DNA of 64,000 nucleotides, taken from contig JANXUR010000051.1 in the NCBI GenBank assembly GCA_025356095.1, forward strand, positions 1-64,000. The letters are read 5' to 3'. Of the stretch, positions 43,363-51,431 are shown one piece after another; position 1 is the first letter of the stretch, and each line of letters opens with the position of its first letter. A program made the translations under genes and the position numbers. This stretch comes from Acidobacteriaceae bacterium. Its GTDB lineage: Bacteria; Acidobacteriota; Terriglobia; Terriglobales; Acidobacteriaceae. Below the pieces are notes generated by a model. That model was not told the origin of the DNA. It worked only from the letters and a program-made list of their open reading frames with translations, and did no database searches.

Positions 43363-44325
43363 ATGCCGCTGGTGCCACCAAAAAACATCCAACGCATGGC
43401 GTCCGCTGCGCAACGATGGAACCTGCCGCGCAGCTTGTCGCTCTATCGGGCGGAGAAAGACACGACGATTGCTGGCGCTGCCCCCAAGTGGGTGCTTCGG
43501 GGTGCTGGGGGTGACGAGGATTTCTACATTGCGAAGTTCGGATCCACGAACGGACACATCGAGACGTTTACTGAGTTGTTCAATAACCAGCTCGCGCTTG
43601 CTCTCGATTTGCGGGTTGCCCACAGCGGGCTAGTGAGTCTCGATGGACAGCCGTATTTCGTGACGCGGAACTTCCGCGCTGGGGAGCAACTGATTCACGG
43701 GGGCTTTTTGGTGGCTGAAGTGCTAGGAGAGAAGGAGGAGGAACTTGAACAGATCAAACGCCCGCAAGAGCAGCAGTTCTTCGACATCGAGCTCATTCAG
43801 AGTGCGATCCAGCAATATTGTGGAGCGGCGTATGCGTCGGTTTGGTCTGCGTTCCTAGAGATGTTGGCATTCGATGGGCTAATTGGTGCCGCAGATCGGC
43901 ACCTTAGGAACTGGGGTGTGCTCCGCCCGCAAACCACTGATAAAGAAGAGGCAATGCGGCTTGCGCCCATTTATGACTCGGCGAGGGCACTGCTCTGGGA
44001 CTTGACCGAAGACAAGTTGTTGAAAATGGATGCGGATGCGAGTACGCTCGAAGTTTACGTGCGGCGGGCGAAGCCGCATATCGGGGTTCCTGGCCAAAAG
44101 CAGGCTTGTGACCATTTTGGGTTGTTGGCCGAGCTTTTAGCGCGCGATCGGCATCCAACTGCTCAGGCCGTGCGAAAAGTTGCCGATGCACCCAGTGTGG
44201 ATCGCGCTGCGCGTATTTTGTCCGGCTTTCCATTCGACCGCGGTTTTTCCGCCGTCCGAAAGCGAGTTCTGCTCAAAGTCTTGCTACTGCGCCGGAGCAT
44301 GCTTTGCGAGCTCCAGAAAGGATGA
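43363..44325 (+). CDS. HipA-type kinase without the N-terminal subdomain (HipT-like)
   Basis: This 320-residue kinase has a Gly-rich loop region TTIAGAAPKWVLR, an ATP-lysine strand DEDFYIAKFG, the catalytic loop GLIGAADRHLRNWGV (Asp about 178, Asn about 183) and a metal-site segment APIYDSARALLWD (Asp about 205). These match the HipA C-terminal kinase core; the N-terminal HipA subdomain is missing and is instead encoded by the next gene. HipA kinases phosphorylate aminoacyl-tRNA synthetases, and HipT targets TrpS; the target here is unknown. The start is uncertain: ATG 43363 is preferred over GTG 43270, whose first codons lie in repeat-like DNA. Confidence 0.78.
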   Translation: MPLVPPKNIQRMASAAQRWNLPRSLSLYRAEKDTTIAGAAPKWVLRGAGGDEDFYIAKFGSTNGHIETFTELFNNQLALALDLRVAHSGLVSLDGQPYFVTRNFRAGEQLIHGGFLVAEVLGEKEEELEQIKRPQEQQFFDIELIQSAIQQYCGAAYASVWSAFLEMLAFDGLIGAADRHLRNWGVLRPQTTDKEEAMRLAPIYDSARALLWDLTEDKLLKMDADASTLEVYVRRAKPHIGVPGQKQACDHFGLLAELLARDRHPTAQAVRKVADAPSVDRAARILSGFPFDRGFSAVRKRVLLKVLLLRRSMLCELQKG

Positions 44326-44331
44326 GCGTCC

Positions 44332-44685
44332 GTGAAGTTCTGGAGAACCAAGACACCACCGCCCCACATTGAGATGTTGTTTGGGAACACTCCTTTCGCC
44401 CGTTTGGAAAAGGACGGAGATGAGTTTGTGTTCACCTACTTGCCGGTATTCAAGGATTTGCGGCTGGCACCGTTGCCTGGGCTGCCATCCGATAGGGTCG
44501 AGCATCGGGCGCGCGACCTGTTCCTCTTTTTTCAAGAGCGGATTCCAGAGTTAAGCCGTCCTGAAATCAGGGCGTGGCTTGACCAAGAGAAAATTGATGA
44601 GTCAGATCAAATACGCCTGCTCGGACTGCTTTCCCGGCGCGCAGTGACTGACTCTTTTGAACTGCGCTTAGAAGAAGCCGGATAG
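44332..44685 (+). CDS. HipA N-terminal-like subunit (HipS-like)
   Basis: This 117-residue protein resembles the first subdomain of HipA. A strand with GNTPFARLEKDGDEFVFTYLP is followed by LRLAPLPGLPSD and a helix RARDLFLFFQERIPELSRPEI, the part that packs on the kinase N-lobe. In the known HipBST system a separate HipS of about this size acts as antitoxin for HipT. Here the order is kinase first, then HipS-like, six bases apart, with no HipB-like DNA-binding gene next to them. The start is GTG 44332. A strong terminator follows. Confidence 0.7.
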   Translation: MKFWRTKTPPPHIEMLFGNTPFARLEKDGDEFVFTYLPVFKDLRLAPLPGLPSDRVEHRARDLFLFFQERIPELSRPEIRAWLDQEKIDESDQIRLLGLLSRRAVTDSFELRLEEAG

Positions 44686-44720
44686 TGGAGCATCACGCCG
44701 ACACCGAGGGCATAAACCAG

Positions 44721-44759
44721 AAAGTCCCGCCCGGTCTTGACCAAGGCGGGACTTTTTGT
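44721..44759. terminator. Strong bidirectional terminator at the right end of the prophage-like region
   Basis: A perfect 11-bp stem AAAGTCCCGCC/GGCGGGACTTT (44721-44731 with 44745-44755) is followed by TTGTT. It separates the HipS-like gene from the oppositely oriented E2 gene. Confidence 0.9.
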
Positions 44760-44777
44760 TGCTCTGCTTTCCTGCTC

Positions 44778-46130
44778 TTACAGAATTTCTTCGTTCCAGT
44801 TTTCTAGCAACTGCTTCACATACGCCATATACATATCGGCGACTGCGCCATCAATCACGCGGTGGTCGTAGCCGAGTACAAGGTGAATGGTGGAGCGGAT
44901 GGCGATGCTGTCTGTGCCATCGGCTGCGGTCACCACCATGGGTTGCTTGGCGATGCCGCCGACGCCGAGAATCGCGACGTTGGGCTGGTTGATAATTGGC
45001 AGACCAAACACCGCCCCGAACTGGCCGGGGTTGGTGACGGTAAACGTCGAGCCTTGAATTTCATCGGGCATCAACTTTTTGCCACGCGCGCGTTCGCCAA
45101 GGTCGCTGATGCCGCGCTGCAAGCCGAGAAAGCTTTTTTCTTCCGCGCTCTTCAACACTGGAACAATCAAACCCCAATCGAGCGCCACGGCGATGCCCAC
45201 GTTGATATTGCGGTGGTAGATGATGTTGTCGCCGGAAGCGTCCATCGAAGAGTTGATGATGGGGAACTTCTGGATGCCGAGCATAGCCGCGCGCACAAAG
45301 AACGGCATGAAGGTGAGCTTGGCCCCGTGACGCTGTTCGAAGGCGCTCTTGTTCTTGTTGCGGATGTTGACCACGCGGGTCAGGTCCACTTCAAACATGC
45401 AATGTACGTGGGCGCTGGTGCGGCGCGATTCAATCATGCGGTCCGCAATGATCTTGCGCATTTTGGTGAGCGGCTCCACGTTGCCGGTGAGGGCGACCTG
45501 CGCGGGAGCGGCCATGGGAGCGGCTGCCGGAGCAGCTTTGGCTGCGGCGAGTGCAGGTGCAGGTGCCGTCCCTGCTGCCGCAGACTTGGCCGCGGTTGGA
45601 GCCGCAGCAGGCGCGCCTGCCGGGTACTTCTCAAGGAACGAGAGGATGTCTTGCTTGGTGATGCGGCCACCGAGTCCGGTGCCTGCGACTTGCGCGAGGC
45701 TAACGCCGGAATCTTTGGCGATGCGGCGGACGAGCGGGGACGAGCGAATGCGTTTGCCTTCCACTTCAAATGTCTCATCGGCACCCTCGTCCGCAGCGGG
45801 CACCGCGGGCACGGGGGCAGTGGGCGCGGGGGCAGTGGGTGCGGCTGCAGCGACTGGTGCTGCCGCAGCAGGCGCGGCACCAACCTCCGAGCCTTCTACG
45901 TCAATCACGCCGACCACGGTATTTACATCCACCGTAGCGCCTTCGGGCACCTTGATTTCGCGCAAAATACCAGCCGCGGGCGCAGGAATTTCGGCATCCA
46001 CTTTGTCGGTAGAAATCTCAAACAGCGGTTCATCGCGCTGCACTTTGTCGCCGGGCTTTTTCAGCCACTTGGTGATGGTTCCCTCTACGATGGATTCGCC
46101 CATCTGGGGCATGATGACATCTGTCGGCAT
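44778..46130 (-). CDS. 2-oxoacid dehydrogenase E2 (dihydrolipoamide acyltransferase)
   Basis: This 450-residue subunit has one lipoyl domain (about 1-80, lipoylated Lys about 43 in STDKVD), an Ala/Pro linker and a peripheral-subunit-binding domain (about 128-165, SSPLVRRIAKDSGVSLAQVA). A second Ala-rich linker leads to the catalytic domain, whose GYDHRVIDGA holds the active His (about 423) and Asp (about 427). It transfers acyl groups to CoA in a pyruvate, oxoglutarate or branched-chain complex. The catalytic loop does not by itself fix which. E1 and E3 genes are not adjacent. Confidence 0.9.
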   Translation of the reverse strand: MPTDVIMPQMGESIVEGTITKWLKKPGDKVQRDEPLFEISTDKVDAEIPAPAAGILREIKVPEGATVDVNTVVGVIDVEGSEVGAAPAAAAPVAAAAPTAPAPTAPVPAVPAADEGADETFEVEGKRIRSSPLVRRIAKDSGVSLAQVAGTGLGGRITKQDILSFLEKYPAGAPAAAPTAAKSAAAGTAPAPALAAAKAAPAAAPMAAPAQVALTGNVEPLTKMRKIIADRMIESRRTSAHVHCMFEVDLTRVVNIRNKNKSAFEQRHGAKLTFMPFFVRAAMLGIQKFPIINSSMDASGDNIIYHRNINVGIAVALDWGLIVPVLKSAEEKSFLGLQRGISDLGERARGKKLMPDEIQGSTFTVTNPGQFGAVFGLPIINQPNVAILGVGGIAKQPMVVTAADGTDSIAIRSTIHLVLGYDHRVIDGAVADMYMAYVKQLLENWNEEIL

Positions 46131-46261
46131 AGCAATCCTTTATGGCGCGCGGCTGCGCAAAATCGAGCGTCAAGCGGTAAAAGCCTAATTATAGCGGACG
46201 CGAGCGAGGTGCTTGGCCTGCCGCGTTCGATGTTAGTCTCATAAGGCGAGGGGACGGAACA

Positions 46262-46882
46262 ATGGAGTGGCTGGTCCAGGGCGTACGCGCCTTTCAAAAA
46301 GAAGTATTTGCCAAGCGGCAGGAGATGTATGAGAAGGTGGCGCACTCGCAGAGTCCGCACCTGCTGTTTATCACCTGCGCCGATTCACGGATTGACCCCG
46401 AATTGCTGACCGGCAGCGAGCCGGGGCAGATGTTTGTGGCCCGCAATCCTGGTGCGATCGTGCCCATTTACGATGGTGAAGTGGCAGCGGGCATGCACGC
46501 CAGTATTGAATATGCGTTGGCAGTTTTGGCAGTACGCCACATCATAGTGTGCGGGCATTCGAACTGCGGCGCGGTGCGGGGCATGCTGTACCCCGAAATG
46601 GTGGCAGGGGTCCCCGCAGTGGCTCGCTGGCTGCGCAATGGGGAGGATGCGATCGAGCTTCTGCAAGCCGAAGAGCCATTCCCCAGCGAGGAGGCGCGAA
46701 TCCGCCGGCTTACGGAGCTGAACGTTCTGCAGCAGATGCGGCACCTAGCGACGCATCCCTCGGTGGCGCGGTTGCTAGAAGCGAACGAATTGACGATCCG
46801 CGGCTGGGTGTACGAAATTCACACAGGGAAAGTGGAACGATATGAGGCGAATGCGGAACAGTTTTTGCCTTGGCCAGACTGA
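46262..46882 (+). CDS. Beta-class carbonic anhydrase
   Basis: This 206-residue enzyme interconverts CO2 and bicarbonate. Zinc ligands are Cys about 39 and Asp/Arg in CADSR (39-43), then His about 99 and Cys about 102 in CGHSNCGAVRG. The length matches the bacterial plant-type subclass. AGGGGACGG lies about six bases before ATG 46262. It is divergent from the E2 gene and ends before a long hairpin. Confidence 0.94.
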   Translation: MEWLVQGVRAFQKEVFAKRQEMYEKVAHSQSPHLLFITCADSRIDPELLTGSEPGQMFVARNPGAIVPIYDGEVAAGMHASIEYALAVLAVRHIIVCGHSNCGAVRGMLYPEMVAGVPAVARWLRNGEDAIELLQAEEPFPSEEARIRRLTELNVLQQMRHLATHPSVARLLEANELTIRGWVYEIHTGKVERYEANAEQFLPWPD

Positions 46883-46935
46883 ACCGAGCGAACTGATTGC
46901 TCTGCGTCGTACTGTCGTCTGGTCGCGCCAAGCGA

Positions 46936-46980
46936 AAGACCCCGTTCGTAGCGCTGCATGCAGGCTGCGAACGGGGTCTT
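46936..46980. terminator. Hairpin between carbonic anhydrase and cytochrome genes
   Basis: AAGACCCCGTTCG (46936-46948) pairs with CGAACGGGGTCTT (46968-46980), with an inner short stem in the loop. The genes converge here. T-runs are weak. Confidence 0.7.
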
Positions 46981-47014
46981 AGTTCCTTAGCACTTGTAAA
47001 ACATCAGCAGGGGA

Positions 47015-47566
47015 CTAGTCCCAGCCCTTCTTTTCTTGGCCGTTCGGGGCATCCACACCGGTGGAGTCCTTCCAGCGCTGCTTCACTGCCGGGGGCAGGG
47101 TAGGGATGCGCTTGAGGAAAGCGGTGACCTTCCACATCTGCTCATCGCTCAACTGAGCTGTCCAGGCAGGCATGCCGGTGTGGCGGATGCCATGCTTGGT
47201 GACGAAGAAAGTCTCTGACTCGGGGTCGTCGTCCACGGGGTGATCAATCAAGTTGGGTGCCGGGGGATAGAGGCCAGCACCAAAGGCGGATGGCTTGCGG
47301 TCGAGCGAGCCGTGGCACTCAGCGCACGCCACGGTGTAAACCTGCATCCCGGTGATCAAGTTTTCGTCATTAACGGGAACGGGGTTTTCCATCTTGGGCG
47401 CGTGGGCTTCTACGTAGCCGTGGCGAGCGAGTCCGGCGGCGAGCCATTCCCAGGATGCGGGCTTGGCATCGGCGTTGAGCGGAATCATGCCGAACTTGGC
47501 GACACCGGCGACGACGAGCGCGCCGACCACCAAGGTGAATACGATGCCTAACAGGAATTGCTTCAT
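47015..47566 (-). CDS. Membrane-anchored monoheme cytochrome c
   Basis: This 183-residue protein has an N-terminal hydrophobic segment (FLLGIVFTLVVGALVVAGVA) that may anchor it or act as a signal. One class I cytochrome c domain follows: CAECH heme motif (about residues 79-83) and the axial Met in GMPAW (about 129-133). It would carry electrons in the periplasm. ATG 47566 is used because the hydrophobic segment begins right after it; the frame upstream to 47629 looks unrelated. Confidence 0.9.
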   Translation of the reverse strand: MKQFLLGIVFTLVVGALVVAGVAKFGMIPLNADAKPASWEWLAAGLARHGYVEAHAPKMENPVPVNDENLITGMQVYTVACAECHGSLDRKPSAFGAGLYPPAPNLIDHPVDDDPESETFFVTKHGIRHTGMPAWTAQLSDEQMWKVTAFLKRIPTLPPAVKQRWKDSTGVDAPNGQEKKGWD

Positions 47567-47669
47567 GCGTCTAGTCCCCAGTGAATGTGTGAGAGTCAGG
47601 TCGCTGGTTAGACGCGGCCCGAGCCTCACCAGATGACGAAAGCGTCTTGTGCACTGCTTACTGCAATTT

Positions 47670-48410
47670 TTACTTTAGAGCCTTGAGCTTCTCTTCTGCC
47701 GTGGTCGACGCTCCGGACTTTGGACTTTCTTTGGTCACGGGATTTTCTTTGATGATGTCCTGATAAACCTTCTTGGCGTCGGCTGGCGATTTAGCTTCGT
47801 ACACAGCAGCCAATTCCAGTTGCGCGGCGGCCTTGCCCACGGCATTAGTTGGGCGGTCAATCACCTGCTTGTAGAGGTCAATGGCCTGATTGTCGCGACT
47901 GGTGTTGCGATAGATGGCGGCGAGTGCCATCTTGCTCAGGGCGGCGAGGTCTCCGGTGGCGTTGTCGGCGAGATCTTTCAAGCCCTTTTCTCCGGCGGCA
48001 TTGTCACCCATATCGAGCGAGGTGGCAGCGGCGAAGTAGGCGGCGAAGTCGGCCGTATGGGTGTGTTTGTAAGTGTCGGCAATGTGCTGGAACTTGTCAT
48101 GCGCGGTCTTGGCGCGTTCAGCGGCAGAGTGGAAGCTGACTTCACCGGGCTGGGCGATGGCACCGGGGGCCAGCACAGGGGCGTTGTAGGCCTCCAAAGC
48201 CTTGGCCATCTCATTACTCGCCTGGGCATCCTGACTTAGCAGCCAGCGCCAGCCTAGGAGGCCAGCCACTGCCAGCACCAGCACGATACTGCCGGTGATG
48301 ATGAGGGTGCGGCGATGGGCAACCGTCCAATGAGCAGTCTGCTGGGCAGCACCGGCCATGGATTCGGCAATGGGGTCGTGTTTCAGTCGCTGTTTGAATT
48401 GAGCTCGCAC
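47670..48410 (-). CDS. YfgM-like membrane-anchored TPR protein
   Basis: This 246-residue protein has one transmembrane helix near the N-terminus (LIITGSIVLVLAVAGLLGW) and a periplasmic TPR-type helical repeat domain (about 65-246), ending in a Ser/Thr/Lys tail. YfgM-type proteins help the Sec translocon and outer-membrane protein folding. GTG 48410 is preferred because the conserved basic start of the family (RAQFKQRLKHDPIAES) follows it; an ATG at 48458 is possible. No ATPase or Sec gene adjoins it. Confidence 0.75.
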   Translation of the reverse strand: MRAQFKQRLKHDPIAESMAGAAQQTAHWTVAHRRTLIITGSIVLVLAVAGLLGWRWLLSQDAQASNEMAKALEAYNAPVLAPGAIAQPGEVSFHSAAERAKTAHDKFQHIADTYKHTHTADFAAYFAAATSLDMGDNAAGEKGLKDLADNATGDLAALSKMALAAIYRNTSRDNQAIDLYKQVIDRPTNAVGKAAAQLELAAVYEAKSPADAKKVYQDIIKENPVTKESPKSGASTTAEEKLKALK

Positions 48411-48550
48411 GGATATGTTGGTCAGACTTTCAAGGAAAATTTGCGGGAAAGTACCCACTAAAACTATACGCTACACAGGGGGTGGGAAGCGAGAGGGCGG
48501 CTGGTAGTGTTTTGGGGCGAAAGGCAAATTCGGCACAGAGGCACACAGGC

Positions 48551-48601
48551 CCAGAGACACTGCCCAGAGACACTGACCAGAGACACTGAGTAGAGGCACT
48601 G
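48551..48601. repeat. 13-bp tandem repeat of CCAGAGACACTG type
   Basis: Copies start at 48551, 48564, 48577 and (degenerate) 48590, in the gap between the TPR and DksA-like genes. The CAGAG core recalls the repeat at 12310/12473. Confidence 0.85.
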
Positions 48602-48708
48602 AGTAGGACAGGTGTTTTCTGCCACGGGAAGCGCGCAGCGGCGCGGCTTGGCTCTGTTTGGCGCGGTTTGGCTCTGGAGGCCTTGTACTGGCAAACTAAG
48701 GCTCGTGG

Positions 48709-49077
48709 CTAGGCGTCGGCCTCGATGAGGCCTTGCTCGATTTTTCCCTGGCAACCGACGCAGTGGACGGCCCAGGGAACGGCTTCCATGCGTTTGGGGT
48801 TGATGTCGTTTTCGCAAGTGATGCAGACGCCGAAGCTGCCCTCGCGGACGCGGCTCAGGGCACTTTCCACCTGATTCAGCATCTGGCGCTCGGCGCGACT
48901 CTGGGCAAATAGCAGTTCTTTTTGCGAGGAGTTAGCGGCACGGTCGGCGATGTCTTGCGCGGCGAAGTCTTCTTCGGGGGCGCGGCCATCCTTTTCGGTG
49001 CGCGCCAAAGCCTCGCGCAGGGCGTTGCGGCGGGCTTCCAGCAGTATGCGGAATTGGTCGAGTGTTTTCTTATCCAT
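48709..49077 (-). CDS. DksA/TraR-type zinc-finger protein
   Basis: This 122-residue protein has an N-terminal coiled-coil hairpin and a C-terminal four-Cys zinc finger (CITCENDINPKRMEAV, then HCVGC). DksA-type factors bind the RNA polymerase secondary channel and tune rRNA and stress promoters, sometimes with ppGpp. It is shorter than E. coli DksA, as many TraR/YbiI-type relatives are. ATG 49077 is chosen by family length; the longer frame to 49290 adds 71 non-conserved residues. Confidence 0.88.
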   Translation of the reverse strand: MDKKTLDQFRILLEARRNALREALARTEKDGRAPEEDFAAQDIADRAANSSQKELLFAQSRAERQMLNQVESALSRVREGSFGVCITCENDINPKRMEAVPWAVHCVGCQGKIEQGLIEADA

Positions 49078-49299
49078 TGGCTGTCTGTGCTGGCGCCAAG
49101 CCAGAGCTTGCGAAATGCAGCCCCAATGCCAGCGCTGTACTCCTTCTATCGGTCGCAGAAAAATGCGGTTGAAAAACTCTGATGATAGGCCCGCTGTTTC
49201 CGGGTCGTCAAATCGTGCACAACATCCAGCCCTCCACGCTAAGCTTGCCGGAAGAGAGGCGCAGTGAGCCGCGTCACTGGGGCTTGTCACCGGGGCACA

Positions 49300-50817
49300 T
49301 CACCGTGGCAGCGGATCGGGCAGCATGGCCAGCGCATAGCTGAGCACGACGTTGATGGCTGCGTTTTCGGCCAAGTTCTCCGGGTTCACCTTGTCGAGCG
49401 TGTCGGCTGCGGTGTGGTGATAGTCAAAGTAGGTGCGGGAGTCTTGCATGGGCGAAAAGGCAGGCGCACCTTTTTCGGCGAGCCATTCAATGTCGGCACC
49501 AGTGCCTTCGCTGTGCTGGAGCGATCCGGCACCAATGGTTTGCAGCACGTCAGCCACGGGTTGCAGCATGCGCTGCGCGGCGGGGGTGGTGGAGGCCCAA
49601 ATGCCAATTGGGTGCCCGGCCCCGCCATCGGTCTCAATGGCAGCGACGTGGTTGGCGGCTTCGCCCTCGTGAGCTTTGGCGTAGGCTTTGCTGCCCCTGC
49701 CGCCGGACTCTTCGTCCATCCACGCCACCACGCGGACGGTGCGCCGGGGATGCAGGCCGAGCTGCTGAATCAGGTTGGCCGCTTGCATCGCAACCACTAC
49801 ACCTGCGCCGTCGTCAATCGCGCCGGTGCCCAGATCCCACGAGTCCAAGTGGCCGCTGACGATGACGATCTGTTCGGGATGTTCGCTACCCTTGAGGTCG
49901 GCGACCACGTTGAAGCTTTTGACGTCGGCTAGCGTTTGCGGGGTGACGATAATGTGAACCCGTACCGGGCCTTGGGCGGCAAGGTGGGCGAGCAGTTGGG
50001 CATCCTCGGCGGCGAGGCAAGCGGCGGGGATGGGGGCGGCGAGGCTATAGCCAGTGTGGGCGAGGCGATACTCGGCTCCACCGGCGGAGCGGATGAGCGC
50101 GCCGATGGCACCCAGCTTGGCAGCTTCGGCGGCTCCGGCAACGCGGTAGGCTACGGCTTCGCCGTAGGCATTGCCGCCGCGGCTCTGGGCGGCGAGGCGC
50201 TTATCAAACGGGTGGTTGAAGACGACAATCTTGCCTTTGACGGCGGCTTCGCCGAGGGCATGGAGTTCGTCAAAATTGTTGACCGCGACGATTTCGGCGG
50301 TCAGCCCCTCGGCGCCAGTGGAGGCGCTGCCACGCAGGGCGGTGAGGACGAGCTTCTGGGTAGTGGCAGGCGTCTGGCCCGGCCAGGCGACGACTTCGCC
50401 TGTCTCCACACCCCGCACCCAGTGCGGCACCATCACCTCTTCCAGATGGGCTTCGAGGCCGATTTTGCGCATTTCAGAGGCCACGTACTCGGCGGCAAAG
50501 GTCGCCTGCGGTGAGCCGGTCATACGGGGCCCAATGTTTTCAGTAAGGTGGGCGAGTTGGCGATAGGCATAGTCGCTGCGCATGGCCGCTTCGCGCAGCT
50601 TTGCCATGTTGGCGAGCACTTCAGGCGTGTAGGCAGCCTTGACTGCCTCAGCAGCCTGGGCGTCCGTAGCAGGGCCAGAAAGGTGCTGGGCCCACGCTGA
50701 GGCGGTGGGGCTCAAGGCGAGCAGGCTTAGGGTGAAAAGGGTGAAAAGGGTTAAGAGGGTGAACTGGGTGAACTGGGTGAGGAGAGTGGCGACGGTAGGG
50801 CGAGCGTGCAGGTTCAC
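49300..50817 (-). CDS. M28-family zinc aminopeptidase, secreted
   Basis: This 505-residue protein has a signal peptide whose hydrophobic core is encoded by a 9-bp tandem repeat (LTQFTQFTLLTLFTLFTL). A PA-like insert is followed by the M28 catalytic core with two zinc sites: SGHLDSWDLGTGAIDDGAG, MDEESGGRGS, IETDGGAG and a final FDYHHTAADTLDKVN with the last His. It should remove N-terminal residues from peptides in the periplasm. GTG 50817 is favoured by GGAG seven bases upstream; GTG 50829 is the alternative. It is monocistronic. Confidence 0.88.
   Translation of the reverse strand: MNLHARPTVATLLTQFTQFTLLTLFTLFTLSLLALSPTASAWAQHLSGPATDAQAAEAVKAAYTPEVLANMAKLREAAMRSDYAYRQLAHLTENIGPRMTGSPQATFAAEYVASEMRKIGLEAHLEEVMVPHWVRGVETGEVVAWPGQTPATTQKLVLTALRGSASTGAEGLTAEIVAVNNFDELHALGEAAVKGKIVVFNHPFDKRLAAQSRGGNAYGEAVAYRVAGAAEAAKLGAIGALIRSAGGAEYRLAHTGYSLAAPIPAACLAAEDAQLLAHLAAQGPVRVHIIVTPQTLADVKSFNVVADLKGSEHPEQIVIVSGHLDSWDLGTGAIDDGAGVVVAMQAANLIQQLGLHPRRTVRVVAWMDEESGGRGSKAYAKAHEGEAANHVAAIETDGGAGHPIGIWASTTPAAQRMLQPVADVLQTIGAGSLQHSEGTGADIEWLAEKGAPAFSPMQDSRTYFDYHHTAADTLDKVNPENLAENAAINVVLSYALAMLPDPLPR
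50732..50785 (-). repeat. 9-bp tandem repeat inside the M28 signal peptide
   Basis: Six units of GTGAAAAGG/GTGAACTGG (read on the plus strand) start at 50732 and run to about 50785. They encode Leu/Phe/Thr triplets of the signal peptide. Unit number changes would alter its length without a frameshift. Confidence 0.85.
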
Positions 50818-50901
50818 AGTGATCTCCACGGGCTGCAAGGGTTCTGTTAAGCATCGCAGATTTTGCGGTGGAGCGGGGGCACGGTGTCGGCTGGCGGGCA
50901 C

Positions 50902-50928
50902 AAAAAAAGCGGCCCCTTGCGGGGCCGC
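50902..50928 (-). terminator. Minus-strand terminator
   Basis: GCGGCCCC/GGGGCCGC (50909-50916 with 50921-50928) is followed on the minus strand by a T7 run (50902-50908). It would stop leftward transcription entering the M28 region. Confidence 0.8.
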
Positions 50929-51378
50929 CCCAAAAGAGGCTGTCTGGGTGGGAGTTTAGGCGGGGTATGTCGAAGTTTGGGCAAGCAGTCAGTGGAGATG
51001 AGGGGCGAAACGCAAGGCCTCTTTTCAGTAGTACCTAGAGCACGTGCAGAACCAAACTGGGAAAGCTCTGCGCGCTTACGGGGACCAAATCGGGAAAAAT
51101 CGTGATAAATCTGCGATTTTCAGCGATTCCCAGTCTTGCGGCAGCTCCCTCTAAAGCCGCCGCAAATCCAATCTAAGCGGAAACCGTTTGCATAACACTG
51201 GCACGAGCGGTGGAAACTCTCACCATTCGTGTGGGGGGACTGCACAAACGGATAGTCCACCAATGGCCGGGCGGATGGCACTTGAGGTGCATAGGGTTGG
51301 GCGGGTTGGGCGGAGATTTGGGCGGGGCTTGGGCAGAAGGTTGGTCGGAAGGTTGTGCAGAAGGTTGTGCAGATCACG

Positions 51379-51404
51379 AAAAAAGGCGGCCACGGAGGGC
51401 CGCC
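51379..51404 (-). terminator. Minus-strand terminator after the GvpF/L-like gene
   Basis: GGCGGCC/GGCCGCC (51385-51391 with 51398-51404) is followed on the minus strand by a T6 run. Confidence 0.8.
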
Positions 51405-51431
51405 ATCAGGTTGTTGCGCGAGGCGTGGAGG

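Larger units (their letters stand above)
20813..44685. mobile_element. Prophage-like element (capsid and terminase module with cargo)
   Basis: The region spans from a CI/LexA-like repressor on the minus strand through a long rightward block with terminase, portal, prohead protease-like, scaffold-like, capsid, connector and hub-like genes to a HipA-type kinase pair, ending at a strong terminator. Cargo includes a phosphatase and two HipA-type kinase modules. No integrase, replication gene, endolysin or tape-measure protein was recognised, and no flanking attachment repeat was found by eye. The boundaries are set by gene content and are approximate. Confidence 0.75.
50830..51431. other. Intergenic region between M28 peptidase and GvpF/L-like genes
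   Basis: These 602 bases hold two minus-strand terminators (50902-50928 and 51379-51404) and G-rich direct repeats near 51300-51370 (AGAAGGTTG units). No supported gene is seen; the short frames are Arg/Gly/Ser-rich shadows. Confidence 0.6.

Noticed and set aside
44862-46244. Plus-strand frame of 460 residues opposite the E2 gene
   Set aside because: The minus frame has lipoyl, binding and catalytic motifs of E2; the plus frame has none.
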